Source of the DNA: Pseudomonas bijieensis | Lineage (GTDB): Bacteria; Pseudomonadota; Gammaproteobacteria; Pseudomonadales; Pseudomonadaceae | Direction: 5' to 3' | Length of the DNA stretch: 64,000 nt | NCBI RefSeq assembly: GCF_013347965.1 | Contig: NZ_CP048810.1 | Span: 434,001-498,000 of the forward strand | In this document: in pieces, positions 25,358 to 35,100 of the stretch | How positions within the stretch are numbered: position 1 is the stretch's first letter | Layout of the letters: the number at the start of each line of letters is the position of its first letter | The notes under the pieces: generated by a model | What the model was told of the DNA's origin: nothing | The model's database searches: none | Seen by the model: only the letters and a program-made list of their open reading frames with translations | Program-made: the position numbers and the translations under genes

Positions 25358-26758
25358 ATGACCAGCCCCAGCTTCAAGGATTCGAACGGCCATTTGGCAC
25401 AGGGCTTCAAGCCTCGTCACGTCACCATGCTCTCCATCGCCGGGATCATCGGTGCCGGTTTGTTCGTCGGATCGGGCCATGCCATCGCCGCCGCCGGCCC
25501 GGCTGTCATGCTGGCCTACCTGTTCTCCGGGCTGTTGGTGGTCCTGGTCATGCGCATGCTGGGTGAGATGGCGGTCGCCAATCCGGACACCGGCTCATTC
25601 TCCACCTATGCCGACCAGGCCATCGGACGCTGGGCAGGCTTCACTATTGGCTGGCTGTACTGGTGGTTCTGGGTGCTGGTGATTCCCATCGAAGCGTTGG
25701 CCGCTGGTCATGTACTCAACCAATGGTTTCCCGCCGTCGATGCCTGGCTGTTCGCCTCGGTATCGATCGTCCTGCTGGCCGTGACGAATCTGTTCAGCGT
25801 CTCCAAGTACGGCGAGTTCGAGTTCTGGTTCGCCATGGCCAAGGTCGTGGCGATCATCGGTTTCATCTCCCTGGGTTTCGCGGTGCTGATGGGGTGGATA
25901 CCCGAGCGTGAAGCCAGCGGCCTGAGTCGGTTGATGGAGGAGCATGGTGGGTTCGCCCCCAATGGTCTGTCGGCGGTGGTGGGTGCGTTCATCACCATCA
26001 TGTTCAGCTTCATCGGTACGGAGGCGGTAACGATCGCCGCCGCTGAATCCGATAACCCTGCGCGGAACATTGCCAAGGCCACCCGTTCGGTGATCTGGCG
26101 TATCGGTGTGTTCTACCTGCTGTCGATCTTCGTGGTCATTTCCGTGGTGCCCTGGAACGATCCGCTCCTGGCTTCAGTGGGTTCCTACCAGCGGGCCCTG
26201 GAGCTGATGAACATTCCCCATGCCAAGTTCCTGGTGGATGTGGTGGTGCTGATCGCCGTGGCCAGTTGCATGAACTCTTCGATCTACATCGCCTCGCGGA
26301 TGTTGTATTCCCTGGGGCGCCGTGGCGATGCACCAAAGGCCGTGAAGGTCACGTCCTCGGCCGGTGTGCCACGGTCTGCGGTGATTGCCAGTACCGTGTT
26401 GGGCGCGGGTGTCACTTTGTTCAGCTACTTCATGCCCGCCGGCCTGTTCCAGTTCCTGCTCGCCAGCTCCGGCGCCATCGCCTTGCTGGTGTACCTGGTG
26501 ATCGCCATCTCGCAACTGCGCATGCGCCGGATGTTGCAACGGCAGAATATCGAGCTGCCTTTGCGCATGTGGCTGTTCCCCTGGCTGACCTGGTTGGTCA
26601 TCGTGTTCATCTCGGCGGCGCTGGCGGTCATGATGGTCACGCCCGAGCATCGGAGCGAGGTCAGTACCACCCTCGGCCTGGCGCTGGTCATTTCCTTTAT
26701 CGGCCTGTTGACGTCGCGACATTCGCCCCAGCCTGAACAGGTTGCATCCCTCGGTTAA
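25358..26758 (+). CDS. Amino acid permease, GABA permease-like (APC superfamily)
   Basis: The permease has 466 residues and about 12 membrane helices. It opens GFKPRHVTMLSIAGIIGAGLFVGSG, the amino-acid-transporter signature of the AAT family (helix 1 GxIGxGLF). The helix-3 region GEMAVANPDTGSFSTYAD and the tail LRMRRMLQRQNIELPLRMWLFPWLTW are close to those of GabP-type proteins. It imports an amino acid, probably 4-aminobutyrate or a similar omega-amino acid, across the inner membrane by proton symport. The ATG at 25358 is preferred over the long open frame from 25232. A strong hairpin terminator follows. Confidence 0.87.
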   Translation: MTSPSFKDSNGHLAQGFKPRHVTMLSIAGIIGAGLFVGSGHAIAAAGPAVMLAYLFSGLLVVLVMRMLGEMAVANPDTGSFSTYADQAIGRWAGFTIGWLYWWFWVLVIPIEALAAGHVLNQWFPAVDAWLFASVSIVLLAVTNLFSVSKYGEFEFWFAMAKVVAIIGFISLGFAVLMGWIPEREASGLSRLMEEHGGFAPNGLSAVVGAFITIMFSFIGTEAVTIAAAESDNPARNIAKATRSVIWRIGVFYLLSIFVVISVVPWNDPLLASVGSYQRALELMNIPHAKFLVDVVVLIAVASCMNSSIYIASRMLYSLGRRGDAPKAVKVTSSAGVPRSAVIASTVLGAGVTLFSYFMPAGLFQFLLASSGAIALLVYLVIAISQLRMRRMLQRQNIELPLRMWLFPWLTWLVIVFISAALAVMMVTPEHRSEVSTTLGLALVISFIGLLTSRHSPQPEQVASLG

Positions 26759-26776
26759 CCGTGCCGTTTTTACCCT

Positions 26777-26802
26777 GTTGACGCCACGTTACTGGCGTCA
26801 AC
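26777..26802 (+). terminator. Terminator of the permease gene
   Basis: GTTGACGCCA and TGGCGTCAAC form a perfect 10-bp stem with a 6-nt loop starting 19 bp after the permease stop. The downstream tract is AAAACCTCGTTTT rather than a clean T-run. Confidence 0.7.
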
Positions 26803-27066
26803 AAAACCTCGTTTTGGGCCTATTCAGGACGCCATAACCTCCGTCCTGAAGCGCGGCCCGCCCGCCTGTCACCCACTTGCAAGCCCACCCCTGCGAACCG
26901 GCACTAACCGGCGGCTGCGTTGTCAGTAATTGGCGCCTGTAGGGATGAGGATCGCCCCTGATAACAGCACGCCGACTGGATTGATTTTTTCTCGAACAGC
27001 CTCGGGAAAAAAGCCTCGCGATGGATTGCGTCCTGGACCGACCATTTCTCTTGCAGGCGATTTCCC
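26803..27066. other. Leader region of the type I secretion operon
   Basis: No gene is apparent in these 264 bp. TTCAGGACG (26823-26831) and CGTCCTGAA (26842-26850) form a perfect 9-bp inverted repeat that could be an operator or a second weak terminator arm. The promoter of the secretion operon presumably lies in this stretch but cannot be fixed. Confidence 0.5.
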
Positions 27067-28788
27067 ATGGGGTTTCTACTCGATCCGCGTCATGACATCG
27101 ATGCTGCCTTACTGAGCTATCGCCGGGTGTTCTGGGCCTTGGCATTGTTCAGTGGCGTGATCAATCTGCTGGTGCTGGTACCGTCGCTCTACATGATGCA
27201 GGTCTACGACCGGGTCCTGACCAGCCGCAACGAAACTACCTTGTTCATGCTCACGTTGATGGCCCTGGGGCTGTTCATGTTCAGCGCCCTGATCGAGTGG
27301 GTGCGCGGCGAGGTGATGATTCGCATGAGCGCAGGGCTGGACGAGGCCTTGGGCGAACGGATTTTCGACGCCGCCTTCGCCCGCAGCCTGCGCGAGCACA
27401 ACGCCAATCCGGCGCAGGTGCTCACCGATCTGGCCACGCTGCGGCAGTTGATTACCGGGCAGGGCCTGATTGCCTTGCTCGACGCACCCTGGCTGCCGAT
27501 CTTCCTGCTGGTGGCGTTCATTTTTCACCCCTGGTTTGGCGTGCTGACGCTGGTGCTGGCGCTGGTGCTGATCGGCCTGGCGCTGTGGGGCGAACTGGCG
27601 ACGCGAACACGGCTGGGGGAGGCCAATCGGCTGGGGGTGCAGTCGTCCATTTATGTGAACAGCACGCTGCACAACGCTGAAGTCATCCAGGCCCTGGGCA
27701 TGCTCGGGCCGCTGCGTCAGCGGTGGAGCCTGTTGCAGCAACGGATCATTGCCGCCCAGGCCCATGCCAGCGACCGTAGCGCGCGTATCACCTCGACGAC
27801 CCGTTTCGTGCGTATCTCCGGGCAGTCCCTGGCGCTGGGGTTGGGCGCCTTGCTGGTACTTGAAGGCCAGCTGTCGGCGGGCATGATGATTGCGATGTCG
27901 CTGTTGCTGGGGCGGGCCCTGGCGCCCGTGGAAATCGCCATCGGCTCGTGGAAGCAATTCAACGCCGGACGCCAGAGTTACCAGCGCCTGAGTCAACTCT
28001 TGGCCCAGCATCCGCGCGAACGCCTGCGCATGCCGTTGCCGCCACCTACCGGCGCGGTGCGCCTGGAACAATTGTATGTCGGCCCGCCGGGTGCTTCGCA
28101 GCCGATCCTGCGCGGCATCAATTTCAGCCTCGCCAAGGGCGATGTGCTCGCGGTGGTCGGGCCCAGCGCCAGTGGTAAATCGACATTGGCGCGGGCCTTG
28201 GTCGGGGTCTGGCCGGCCATGGGCGGGTCGGTGCGCCTGGACGATGCCGAGATCAGCCAATGGTCCCACGACGCCTTGGGCCCGTACCTTGGATACCTGC
28301 CACAAGACATCGAGCTGTTCGACGGCACGGTCGCCGACAACATTGCCCGCTTCGGTGAGCAGGACGCCGACAAGATCATCGCCGCCGGGCGTCATGCCGG
28401 CATCCACGAGATGATCCTGCGGTTTCCCAAGGGCTACGACACGCCGCTGGGGCCCGGCGGGCTTGGCTTGTCCGGTGGGCAAAAACAACGCCTGGGCCTG
28501 GCTCGCGCGCTTTACGGACGACCATCGCTGATCGTGCTCGATGAACCCAACTCCAATCTCGATGACGCCGGGGAGCTGGCGCTGGTACAGGCCATCAATG
28601 CGCTCAAGACGGCCGGCAGCACCGTGGTGTTGATTACTCACCGGCCCAGTGTACTGGCGGTGGTCGATCACATCCTGGTGCTCAAGGACGGTACTCAACA
28701 GGCGTTCGGCCCACGGGACCGAGTGCTCAAGGCATTGATGCCGGGGCCAAGGCCGGCCGCGGTCAGGGAGGCTGGCGAAGATGCGTGA
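27067..28788 (+). CDS. Type I secretion ABC transporter, ATPase/permease (PrtD/AprD type)
   Basis: The 573-residue protein fuses an ABC exporter membrane domain (residues 20-300, with the SLYMMQVYDRVLTSRNETTL motif shared by PrtD/AprD proteins) to a nucleotide-binding domain. That domain carries Walker A VGPSASGKS (about 364-372), signature LSGGQKQRLGLARAL and Walker B IVLDEPNSNLDD. It lacks a C39 peptidase-like domain, as expected for exporters of RTX proteins with uncleaved C-terminal signals. The HlyD gene overlaps its end by 8 bp. The neighbouring convergent RTX epimerase is the obvious candidate cargo. Confidence 0.9.
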   Translation: MGFLLDPRHDIDAALLSYRRVFWALALFSGVINLLVLVPSLYMMQVYDRVLTSRNETTLFMLTLMALGLFMFSALIEWVRGEVMIRMSAGLDEALGERIFDAAFARSLREHNANPAQVLTDLATLRQLITGQGLIALLDAPWLPIFLLVAFIFHPWFGVLTLVLALVLIGLALWGELATRTRLGEANRLGVQSSIYVNSTLHNAEVIQALGMLGPLRQRWSLLQQRIIAAQAHASDRSARITSTTRFVRISGQSLALGLGALLVLEGQLSAGMMIAMSLLLGRALAPVEIAIGSWKQFNAGRQSYQRLSQLLAQHPRERLRMPLPPPTGAVRLEQLYVGPPGASQPILRGINFSLAKGDVLAVVGPSASGKSTLARALVGVWPAMGGSVRLDDAEISQWSHDALGPYLGYLPQDIELFDGTVADNIARFGEQDADKIIAAGRHAGIHEMILRFPKGYDTPLGPGGLGLSGGQKQRLGLARALYGRPSLIVLDEPNSNLDDAGELALVQAINALKTAGSTVVLITHRPSVLAVVDHILVLKDGTQQAFGPRDRVLKALMPGPRPAAVREAGEDA

Positions 28789-30151
28789 TCTGATCCCCGA
28801 GGCACAGACCTACAGCGAGCACGGGCTGAGCGTGCGCAGCACCACAACGCTGCCCAGCGCCAGTACCGACGCTGGAAGCGCAGCACGTTATGGCGTCGGA
28901 TTCCTGGTCCTGACCCTGGGTGGTTTTCTGCTCTGGGCCTGCCTGGCGCCGCTCGACCAGGGCGTGGTGGGCAGCGGCACCGTGGTGGTGGCGGGGGAGC
29001 GCAAGGCCGTCCAGTCGTTGGTCGGTGGGGTGGTGGAAAAGCTGCTGGTCAGCGATGGCGACCGCGTCACCCAGGGGCAATTGCTGGTACAGCTCAACAC
29101 GGTGCAGGCGCAGTCGCAACTGGACGTGACCCTGGGCAAGCTCCTCAATGATCGCAGCATCGAGGCGCGCTTGATTGCCGAGCGCCTGGGCAGCGCCGAG
29201 ATCCAATGGCCCGCCGAACTGCTGGCCCACGCCGACGAGCCACGGGTCAAGGCGGCCATGGCCTTGCAGAGCCAATTGTTCATCACCCGCCGCGCGGAGC
29301 TGGGCAGTCGTTTGCAGATCATCGAACACGAAGCCGCGGCCTTGCAGCAACAATTGCTTGGCTATGAAGGCGTCAAGCGCAACTACGATGCGCAGATGCG
29401 TTTCCAGCAGCAGGAACTCGAAGGCCTGCGTGACCTGGCCCGCGAAGGCTACGTTCCGCGCAACAAACTGTTCGAGGCCGAGCGCAACGCGGCCCAATTG
29501 GCGGGACAGATAGCCTCTGGCGTGGGCGATGTCGGCAGGACTCGCCAGGCGATCAACGAAAGCCGGCTCAAGGCCTTGCAGGCACAACAGGAATTTCGCC
29601 GCGATGCAGAAACCCAGCTCAGCGAAGTGTCTGCCGAGGCGGCCGGCTATGCCGATCAGATTCGTGCCTTGCAGTTTGAAGTCGACAACGGTGCGATCCG
29701 TGCGCCAGTGGCCGGGCAGGTCATGGATGTGAGTATTCATACGGTCGGCGGCGTTGCGCAGGCCGGGCAAACCCTGATGCAGGTGGTGCCGCTGGATGCG
29801 CCGATGGCGATCACGGCCCGTTTCGAGCCGCTGATGGCCAACAAGCTGCGTCCGGGTCTGCCGGTGCACGTGCATTTCACGGCGCTGCAACGGGTGGATA
29901 CCCCGACGGTCACCGGAACGGTGACGACGGTGTCGGCTGACCAGTTGATCAATGAGCAAACGCACCAGCCGTACTTCTCCGCCAAGGTCGAGATTCCCGC
30001 CGACACCGTGGCTGCGTTGCAGAGCGCCGGCTTGCTGGTACGCCCCGGCATGCTCGCCGATGTCACGGTGGTGACCGGAGAACGCACCTTGATGAATTAC
30101 CTGATGAAGCCTTTGCGTGAACGCTTGCTTGCAGCCTTCAAGGAGGAATGA
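28781..30151 (+). CDS. Type I secretion membrane fusion protein (HlyD/PrtE/AprE family)
   Basis: The adaptor has 456 residues, with one membrane anchor at about 45-68 (GVGFLVLTLGGFLLWACLAPL). A beta-barrel/lipoyl half-motif follows (VVAGERKAVQSLVGGVVEKLLV), then a long coiled coil (about 125-310), and a second lipoyl half with GAIRAPVAGQVMDVSIHTVGGV. It bridges the inner-membrane ATPase and the outer-membrane TolC protein. It overlaps the ATPase gene by 8 bp and abuts the TolC gene. Confidence 0.9.
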   Translation: MRDLIPEAQTYSEHGLSVRSTTTLPSASTDAGSAARYGVGFLVLTLGGFLLWACLAPLDQGVVGSGTVVVAGERKAVQSLVGGVVEKLLVSDGDRVTQGQLLVQLNTVQAQSQLDVTLGKLLNDRSIEARLIAERLGSAEIQWPAELLAHADEPRVKAAMALQSQLFITRRAELGSRLQIIEHEAAALQQQLLGYEGVKRNYDAQMRFQQQELEGLRDLAREGYVPRNKLFEAERNAAQLAGQIASGVGDVGRTRQAINESRLKALQAQQEFRRDAETQLSEVSAEAAGYADQIRALQFEVDNGAIRAPVAGQVMDVSIHTVGGVAQAGQTLMQVVPLDAPMAITARFEPLMANKLRPGLPVHVHFTALQRVDTPTVTGTVTTVSADQLINEQTHQPYFSAKVEIPADTVAALQSAGLLVRPGMLADVTVVTGERTLMNYLMKPLRERLLAAFKEE

Positions 30152-30153
30152 GC

Positions 30154-31503
30154 ATGGTCGACCGTGGCCGCTACCGTTTGCGTGTGTTGCTAAGCCTGTG
30201 TACCGGATGGGCGGCGATCAATCCCGTGTGGGCTGCCGAGGGGGGCCTGAGCCTGACCGCCGCCTACGATGCCTCGCGCCTCAACGATCCGACCGTGCAA
30301 TCGGCGGCCCACGCCTTCGAAGCTTCACGCCATGAAGAGGACATCGGTCGCGGTGGGCTTTATCCGCAGGTGTCGCTGACTTCGCGCTACGGCTACGGCG
30401 GGCGCACCGACGGCGGCGATGACAGCACTTACGTCAACAGCAACGATTACCAGGCGAACAACGTGACCCTGGCGGCGCAGCAGCCGCTCTACGACAAGGC
30501 ACGCTGGGCGGCGTACCAGGAAGGCAAGGCGCGGGGACAATTGGGCACCCGGGTGTTCGACGTGGCCGGCCAGACCTTGTATGACCGGGTGGCAAAGGGG
30601 TATTTCGAGGTCGCCCGGGCCGAGAATGAGATCAAGCTGATCCAGCAGCAAAAGGCGGCCATCCAAGGCTTGGTCATCCAGAGCAAAAAATTGTACGAGG
30701 GCGGCCAGGGCGCGATTACCGATATCGACGAAGCCCAGGCGCGGCTCGACCTGGTGCAAGCCCAGGAGGCTGAAGCCCAGGCGCGCCGGGTGGCGGCCTT
30801 GCGGGCGTTGTCCGGGCGTGCCAGCGTGCCCATCGATGACATCCTGCCGATGCGTGAAGAACTGGCCGCCGGCAGCCCGATCCCGCCGGAGCAGGACCTG
30901 CCGTACTGGACGGCAATTGCCCGGGAGGCCAGCCCCGAGCTGGCCGCCCGGCTGGCGGCGGTGAAAGTCGCCGAGGCCCAGGCTGACAGTCAGCGCGCCG
31001 GGCATTATCCGACCCTGTCGTTGACCACTCAGTTGACCCGCCGGGAAACCCGTCAATACCAGGAACTCGACCCGCGCCAGGACACCTACTACGTCGGGGT
31101 GCAGTTGGATATTCCGCTGTATCGCGGCGGGGCGGTACGAGCCTCGGTGGCCAAGGCCGAGGCGCAACTGGCCGGCGCCCAGTCCGACTACGATGTGCAG
31201 CGCCAGCAATTGGCCGAGGACATCGAGGCCGATTACCTGGGTGTCGTAGTCGGGTTTGCCAAGAGCAAGGCGATGCAGCGGGCAGTTGAGTCCAACCAGC
31301 GAGCACTGGCCTCGACGGAAAAAGGCTTCCAGGGCGGCGTGCGCTCCACGGTGGACATCCTCGATGCCCAGCAGCGGCTGTTCCAGGCCCGTCGAGACCT
31401 GCTCAATACCAAGCTCGACATGCTGCAGAGTTATGTGAGCCTGCACACCCACACCGGCCAGATGAACCGCGCGGTACTGGAGCAGGTGCAAAGCCTGTTC
31501 TAG
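30154..31503 (+). CDS. Type I secretion outer-membrane protein (TolC/PrtF/AprF family)
   Basis: The 449-residue protein has a signal peptide (LLSLCTGWAAINPVWA) and two outer-membrane-efflux repeats, each opening with AYDASRLNDPTVQSAAHAFEA-type and AREASPELAARLAAVKVAEAQ-type helices. The AGQTLYDRVAKGYFEVARAENEI and STEKGFQGGVRSTVDILDAQQRLF blocks are family-typical. AGGAGG lies 7 bases before ATG 30154, while ATG 30148 is too close to it, so 30154 is chosen. It completes the export channel. Confidence 0.9.
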   Translation: MVDRGRYRLRVLLSLCTGWAAINPVWAAEGGLSLTAAYDASRLNDPTVQSAAHAFEASRHEEDIGRGGLYPQVSLTSRYGYGGRTDGGDDSTYVNSNDYQANNVTLAAQQPLYDKARWAAYQEGKARGQLGTRVFDVAGQTLYDRVAKGYFEVARAENEIKLIQQQKAAIQGLVIQSKKLYEGGQGAITDIDEAQARLDLVQAQEAEAQARRVAALRALSGRASVPIDDILPMREELAAGSPIPPEQDLPYWTAIAREASPELAARLAAVKVAEAQADSQRAGHYPTLSLTTQLTRRETRQYQELDPRQDTYYVGVQLDIPLYRGGAVRASVAKAEAQLAGAQSDYDVQRQQLAEDIEADYLGVVVGFAKSKAMQRAVESNQRALASTEKGFQGGVRSTVDILDAQQRLFQARRDLLNTKLDMLQSYVSLHTHTGQMNRAVLEQVQSLF

Positions 31504-31620
31504 ACAATCCTTATCCCTCGCCACAGAAACGGTCCAGGCCTTGTGCTTGCCTTCAACCTTTCAGGCACAGCACGACCCTCTGTGGGGTTGTCCTGGATTT
31601 TTCAGGCACAGCACGACCCA

Positions 31621-32119
31621 TGTGGGAGCGGGCTTGCTCGCGATAGCGATGGGTCAGTCAGCATCTTTGTTGGATGTGCCGGCGCCTTCGCGAGCAGGCT
31701 CGCTCCCACAGTTTTGATCTGTGGTTGACCTGGATTTTTCAGGTATAACACGACCCCTGTGGGAGCGGGCTTGCTCGCGATAGCGGTGGGTCAGTCAGCA
31801 TCCATGTTGAATGTGCCGGCGCCATCGCGAGCAAGCCCGCTCCCACAGTTTTGATCTGCGGTTGACCTGGGTTTTCTGGCACAGCACGACCCTGTGGGAG
31901 CGAGCCTGCTCGCGATAGCGGTGGGTCAGTCAGCATCCATGTTGAATGTGCCGGCGCCATCTCGAGCAAGCCCGCTCCCACAGTTTTGATCTGCGGTTGA
32001 CCTGGATTTTTCAGGCATAACACGACCCCTGTGGGAGCGGGCTTGCTCGCGATAGCGGTGGGTCAGTCAGCATCTTTGTTTAATGTGCTGCCGCCTTCGC
32101 GAGCAGGCTCGCTCCCACA
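31621..32119. repeat. Fourfold tandem array of REP doublets
   Basis: Four units begin at 31621, 31759, 31893 and 32030, spaced 138, 134 and 137 bp. Each contains a plus REP, a loop reading GGGTCAGTCAGCATC, a minus REP, and a linker with CAGTTTTGATCTG and CACGACCC. Units differ at scattered positions and partly alternate between the GCTTGCTCGC and GCCTGCTCGC core variants. A collapsed fifth linker precedes the array. This is an expanded REP-doublet cluster, not a CRISPR. Confidence 0.92.
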
Positions 32120-32158
32120 GTTTTGATCTGTGGTTGTCTTGGGTTTTTCTGGTGAATC

Positions 32159-32180
32159 AAGCCCCCTGCTAGAGGGGCTT
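32159..32180. terminator. Terminator of the epimerase gene (probably bidirectional)
   Basis: AAGCCCC (32159-32165) and GGGGCTT (32174-32180) pair around an 8-nt loop. The hairpin lies directly beyond the epimerase stop, with TTTATT following on the plus strand. Confidence 0.65.
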
Positions 32181-32183
32181 TAT

Positions 32184-35100
32184 TCAGGCGGTGAAGTCGC
32201 TGGCGTGCAGCTCCTTGACGCCCACCAGTTCGAATTCGAACTCGGGGGTGGCGTCGGCGTTGGTACTGCCGTAGAGAATGCCATCGGCAAAGCGCAGCTG
32301 ACCGGTGGCGTTGCTGGGGTCGAAGGCGTTGCTGCCAATGAACGTGAAGGCATCGACCGTGGCGGTCAACGGGTTGGCGTCCAGACCGGTGAGGTCCAGT
32401 TTGTCGAACTCCGCACTCTTGAAACCGTTGATCACATCGCGCGAAGCGCCGACGCCCATGTCCGCCAGCGCACCAAAGGCGTAGGTGTCGGCGCCCGTGC
32501 CACCGGTGAGATTGTCGGTGCCTGCGCCGCCGATCAACCGGTCATCGCCCGAGCCACCTACCAACGTATCGTTGCCCGCACCGCCGTCCAGGACATTCGC
32601 CGTGCTGTTTCCCGAGAGCGTGTCGGCGTAGGCGCTTCCTTTCAGGTTCTCGATGAATTTCAAGGTGTCGAGCCCGGACCCCACGGTGTTCTGTTGCGCA
32701 GATGTCGAGAGGTTCACGGTCACACCGGAGAGGGCGCGCTCAAAACTCGCCGTATCAATGCCATCGCGGCCATCCAGGACATTGTTGCCGGCGCCGGCGA
32801 ACAGCGTATTGTCCAGCGCGTTACCCGTGCCATTGGCGGCACCGGTGCTATCGACATACAGGTTTTCGACGTTGCTGCCCAAGGTATAGGCCGCCAGGCT
32901 GCTGTGCACGCCGTCGACCCCGCCGGTCACCGTATTGCTGTTGGTTTCGATCACGCTGTCATCGGCATTGTCGACAAAGTAAGTGTCGTTGCCATCGCCA
33001 CCGCTCATGCTGTCGGCCCCTGCGGCGCCGTCGAGCACGTTGTTGGCGGCATTGCCGGTGATGAAATTGCGTCGTTCATTGCCAGTGCCGTCGATGTCCG
33101 ATACACCGGTGAGTACCAGGTTCTCGAGGTTGGCCCCCAGCGTCCAACTGACCGAGGCCTGCACGGTATCGATCTGCGCGGTCGAGGTGTTGGTTTCCAC
33201 CACGCTGTCGAAAGCATTGTCGACCACGTAGATGTCGTTGCCATCCCCCCCGGTCAGGGTGTCGGCGCCGAGATCGCCATCCAGGGTGTCGTTGCCCGAA
33301 CTGCCCACCAGGGTGTCGTCCTGGTCGGTGCCAGAGATCATCCCTCCTTGGTTCTGGGCGTTGTCGAAGATGTCCTGCACGCTGTTGTTGTCGTTGGGGT
33401 TGCCCTGGAAGCCCAGGTCATCGGCAATGTAATCCGCCAGGCGCTGGCCGACGATTTCCGCCGATTCTTCGTGCAGGTGCCAGACGTCATCGGGATACAC
33501 CAATGGATCGACTTCGTAGCGCAAGGGCAGGTCGGTGTAGTCCACCGCCAGCTTGACGTCGGCACGTTCGGCGGCCATGGCTTCCTGGGCGGCGCGGACA
33601 TAGCCGACGCCCTCGACAATGGCGGCGATCTTCTCTTCCGAATAACCCCGGGCCCGGGCCGCGTCCTCTGAGTAATGACCGGTTTCCATCAGGTACACGC
33701 TGAAATTGCCGAACTGGGCATGCAGGTAATCGAACACTTTCAGGGTCGCGGCCTTGTACGCCGCAGCGGCCGCGACCTTGTCCGTGGCGCGGGCGATTTC
33801 CTGGGCGGCTTCCTCGCCCTGGCCCCAGATAATGCCCATGGTGACGTTATCGATCGACTGCAGTTCAGTGCGCTGGTCGCGCAGCAACGTCACCGCCCGC
33901 AACAGTGCGGGTCCAGGTTGGTTGGTGTCGGTCAACCACCAGCACAGCTTGAGTTCCTCGGCGCTGAGGGTGGACAGGCCGTTGACCGTGCTACCACCGA
34001 CCGCGATGTCGATACCGTTGCCATCGGCATCGGTGAACTGGCTGCGCACGTCGTAGGTGGTGTAGCGGTCCAGGTCTTTGACCAGCATCGAGGTGCCGGA
34101 TTGGTCGTCGTCCTCGGTCATGCGCAGCAGACGCGCGTTGGATTGACCGAGGGTTGGCAGGTAGAGAATGTCCTGCTGGGCGCGCTCGCCGAAGACGAAG
34201 TCGTTGGCGGTGAGGGTGTTGAGGTAGTTGCCGTTGAGGGCGATCTCGAAGCGATTGCCATCGGCGTCGGCTTCGGCGGACTTGACGTAGGTCTTGTCGC
34301 CGGCCGAATTCAGGGTCATGTACAACGTGTGGTTGCTGCCATCGCCGAGGCCGAGAAAGCCCAGCCCCGAAACGTCGATTTTGTCGACGCCGACGGTGAA
34401 GTCATAAATCGTGTCGGTGGCCGTGACACCGCCGGTGTCGTAGTCGCGGTAGCTGTCGGACAGGTTGCTGTAGCGAAACGTGTCGGCGCCATCGCCACCG
34501 TACAACGAGTCCCGTCCGGCGCCGCCGTCGATGACGTCCGCGCCGGTGCCGGCCTTGATCGTGTCGTTGCCGCCGAGGCCGAGGATCAGGTCCGCGCCTG
34601 TCGTGCCGTTGAGGGTTTCGGCGTTGTTGGTGCCGGTAATGGTGTTGGCGGGCGCATCGGCCACCACCAGGGTGAAGTTGTCGCTGACCGAGGCGCCTGA
34701 GGGATCGGTGGCCTTGACCAGTACGTCGTAGTTGCCCGCCGCGGTGCTGGTTGGCGTGCCGCTGAAGGTCAGGCTGGTGGCATTGAAACTCAGCCAGGCG
34801 GGCAGGGCGTTGCCGTTGGCGAGGGTCGCGGTGTAGGTCAGTACATCCTGGTTGGCGTCGGTGAAGCTGTTGCTCGCCACGGTGTATTTGAATGGCGTGC
34901 TCTCACTGGCGTTCTGGTCCAGGAGAGGGGTCGTCACGACCGGCGCCGAGTTGGTGGGGTTGGTCTGGTCGGCGAAGACGAAATGATTGGCCGTCAGGCT
35001 GCTGACGAAGTTGCCCGCCATCGAGATCTCGAACCGGTTGCCGTTGGCGTCGACCGTGAGGTCCTTGAGGTAGGTGCGGTTGGTCGACGAACTGTAAGTG

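Larger units (their letters stand above)
31504..32183. other. Repeat-filled intergenic region
   Basis: The 680 bp between the convergent TolC and epimerase genes hold no gene. They are almost filled by the tandem REP-doublet array at 31621-32119, preceded by a partial extra unit around 31555-31620. A hairpin terminator lies at the epimerase end. Confidence 0.75.

Noticed and set aside
27109..28698. 529-residue minus-strand frame over the secretion ATPase
   Set aside because: Gln/His/Arg-rich shadow opposite a gene with perfect ABC motifs.
31621..32119. Possible CRISPR array (regular repeats)
   Set aside because: The repeat unit is the whole 134-138 bp including the supposed spacer, with inverted REP pairs inside. 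There are no unique spacers and no cas genes.
32130..33671. 513-residue plus-strand open frame over the C-terminal RTX part
   Set aside because: Same antisense effect of RTX repeats; no start context and no family resemblance.
34141..34148. Thought the esterase part might be a separate gene fused by a missed stop
   Set aside because: The frame is continuous across the junction and R-modules lie on both sides, as in PsmE. The fusion is genuine by sequence.
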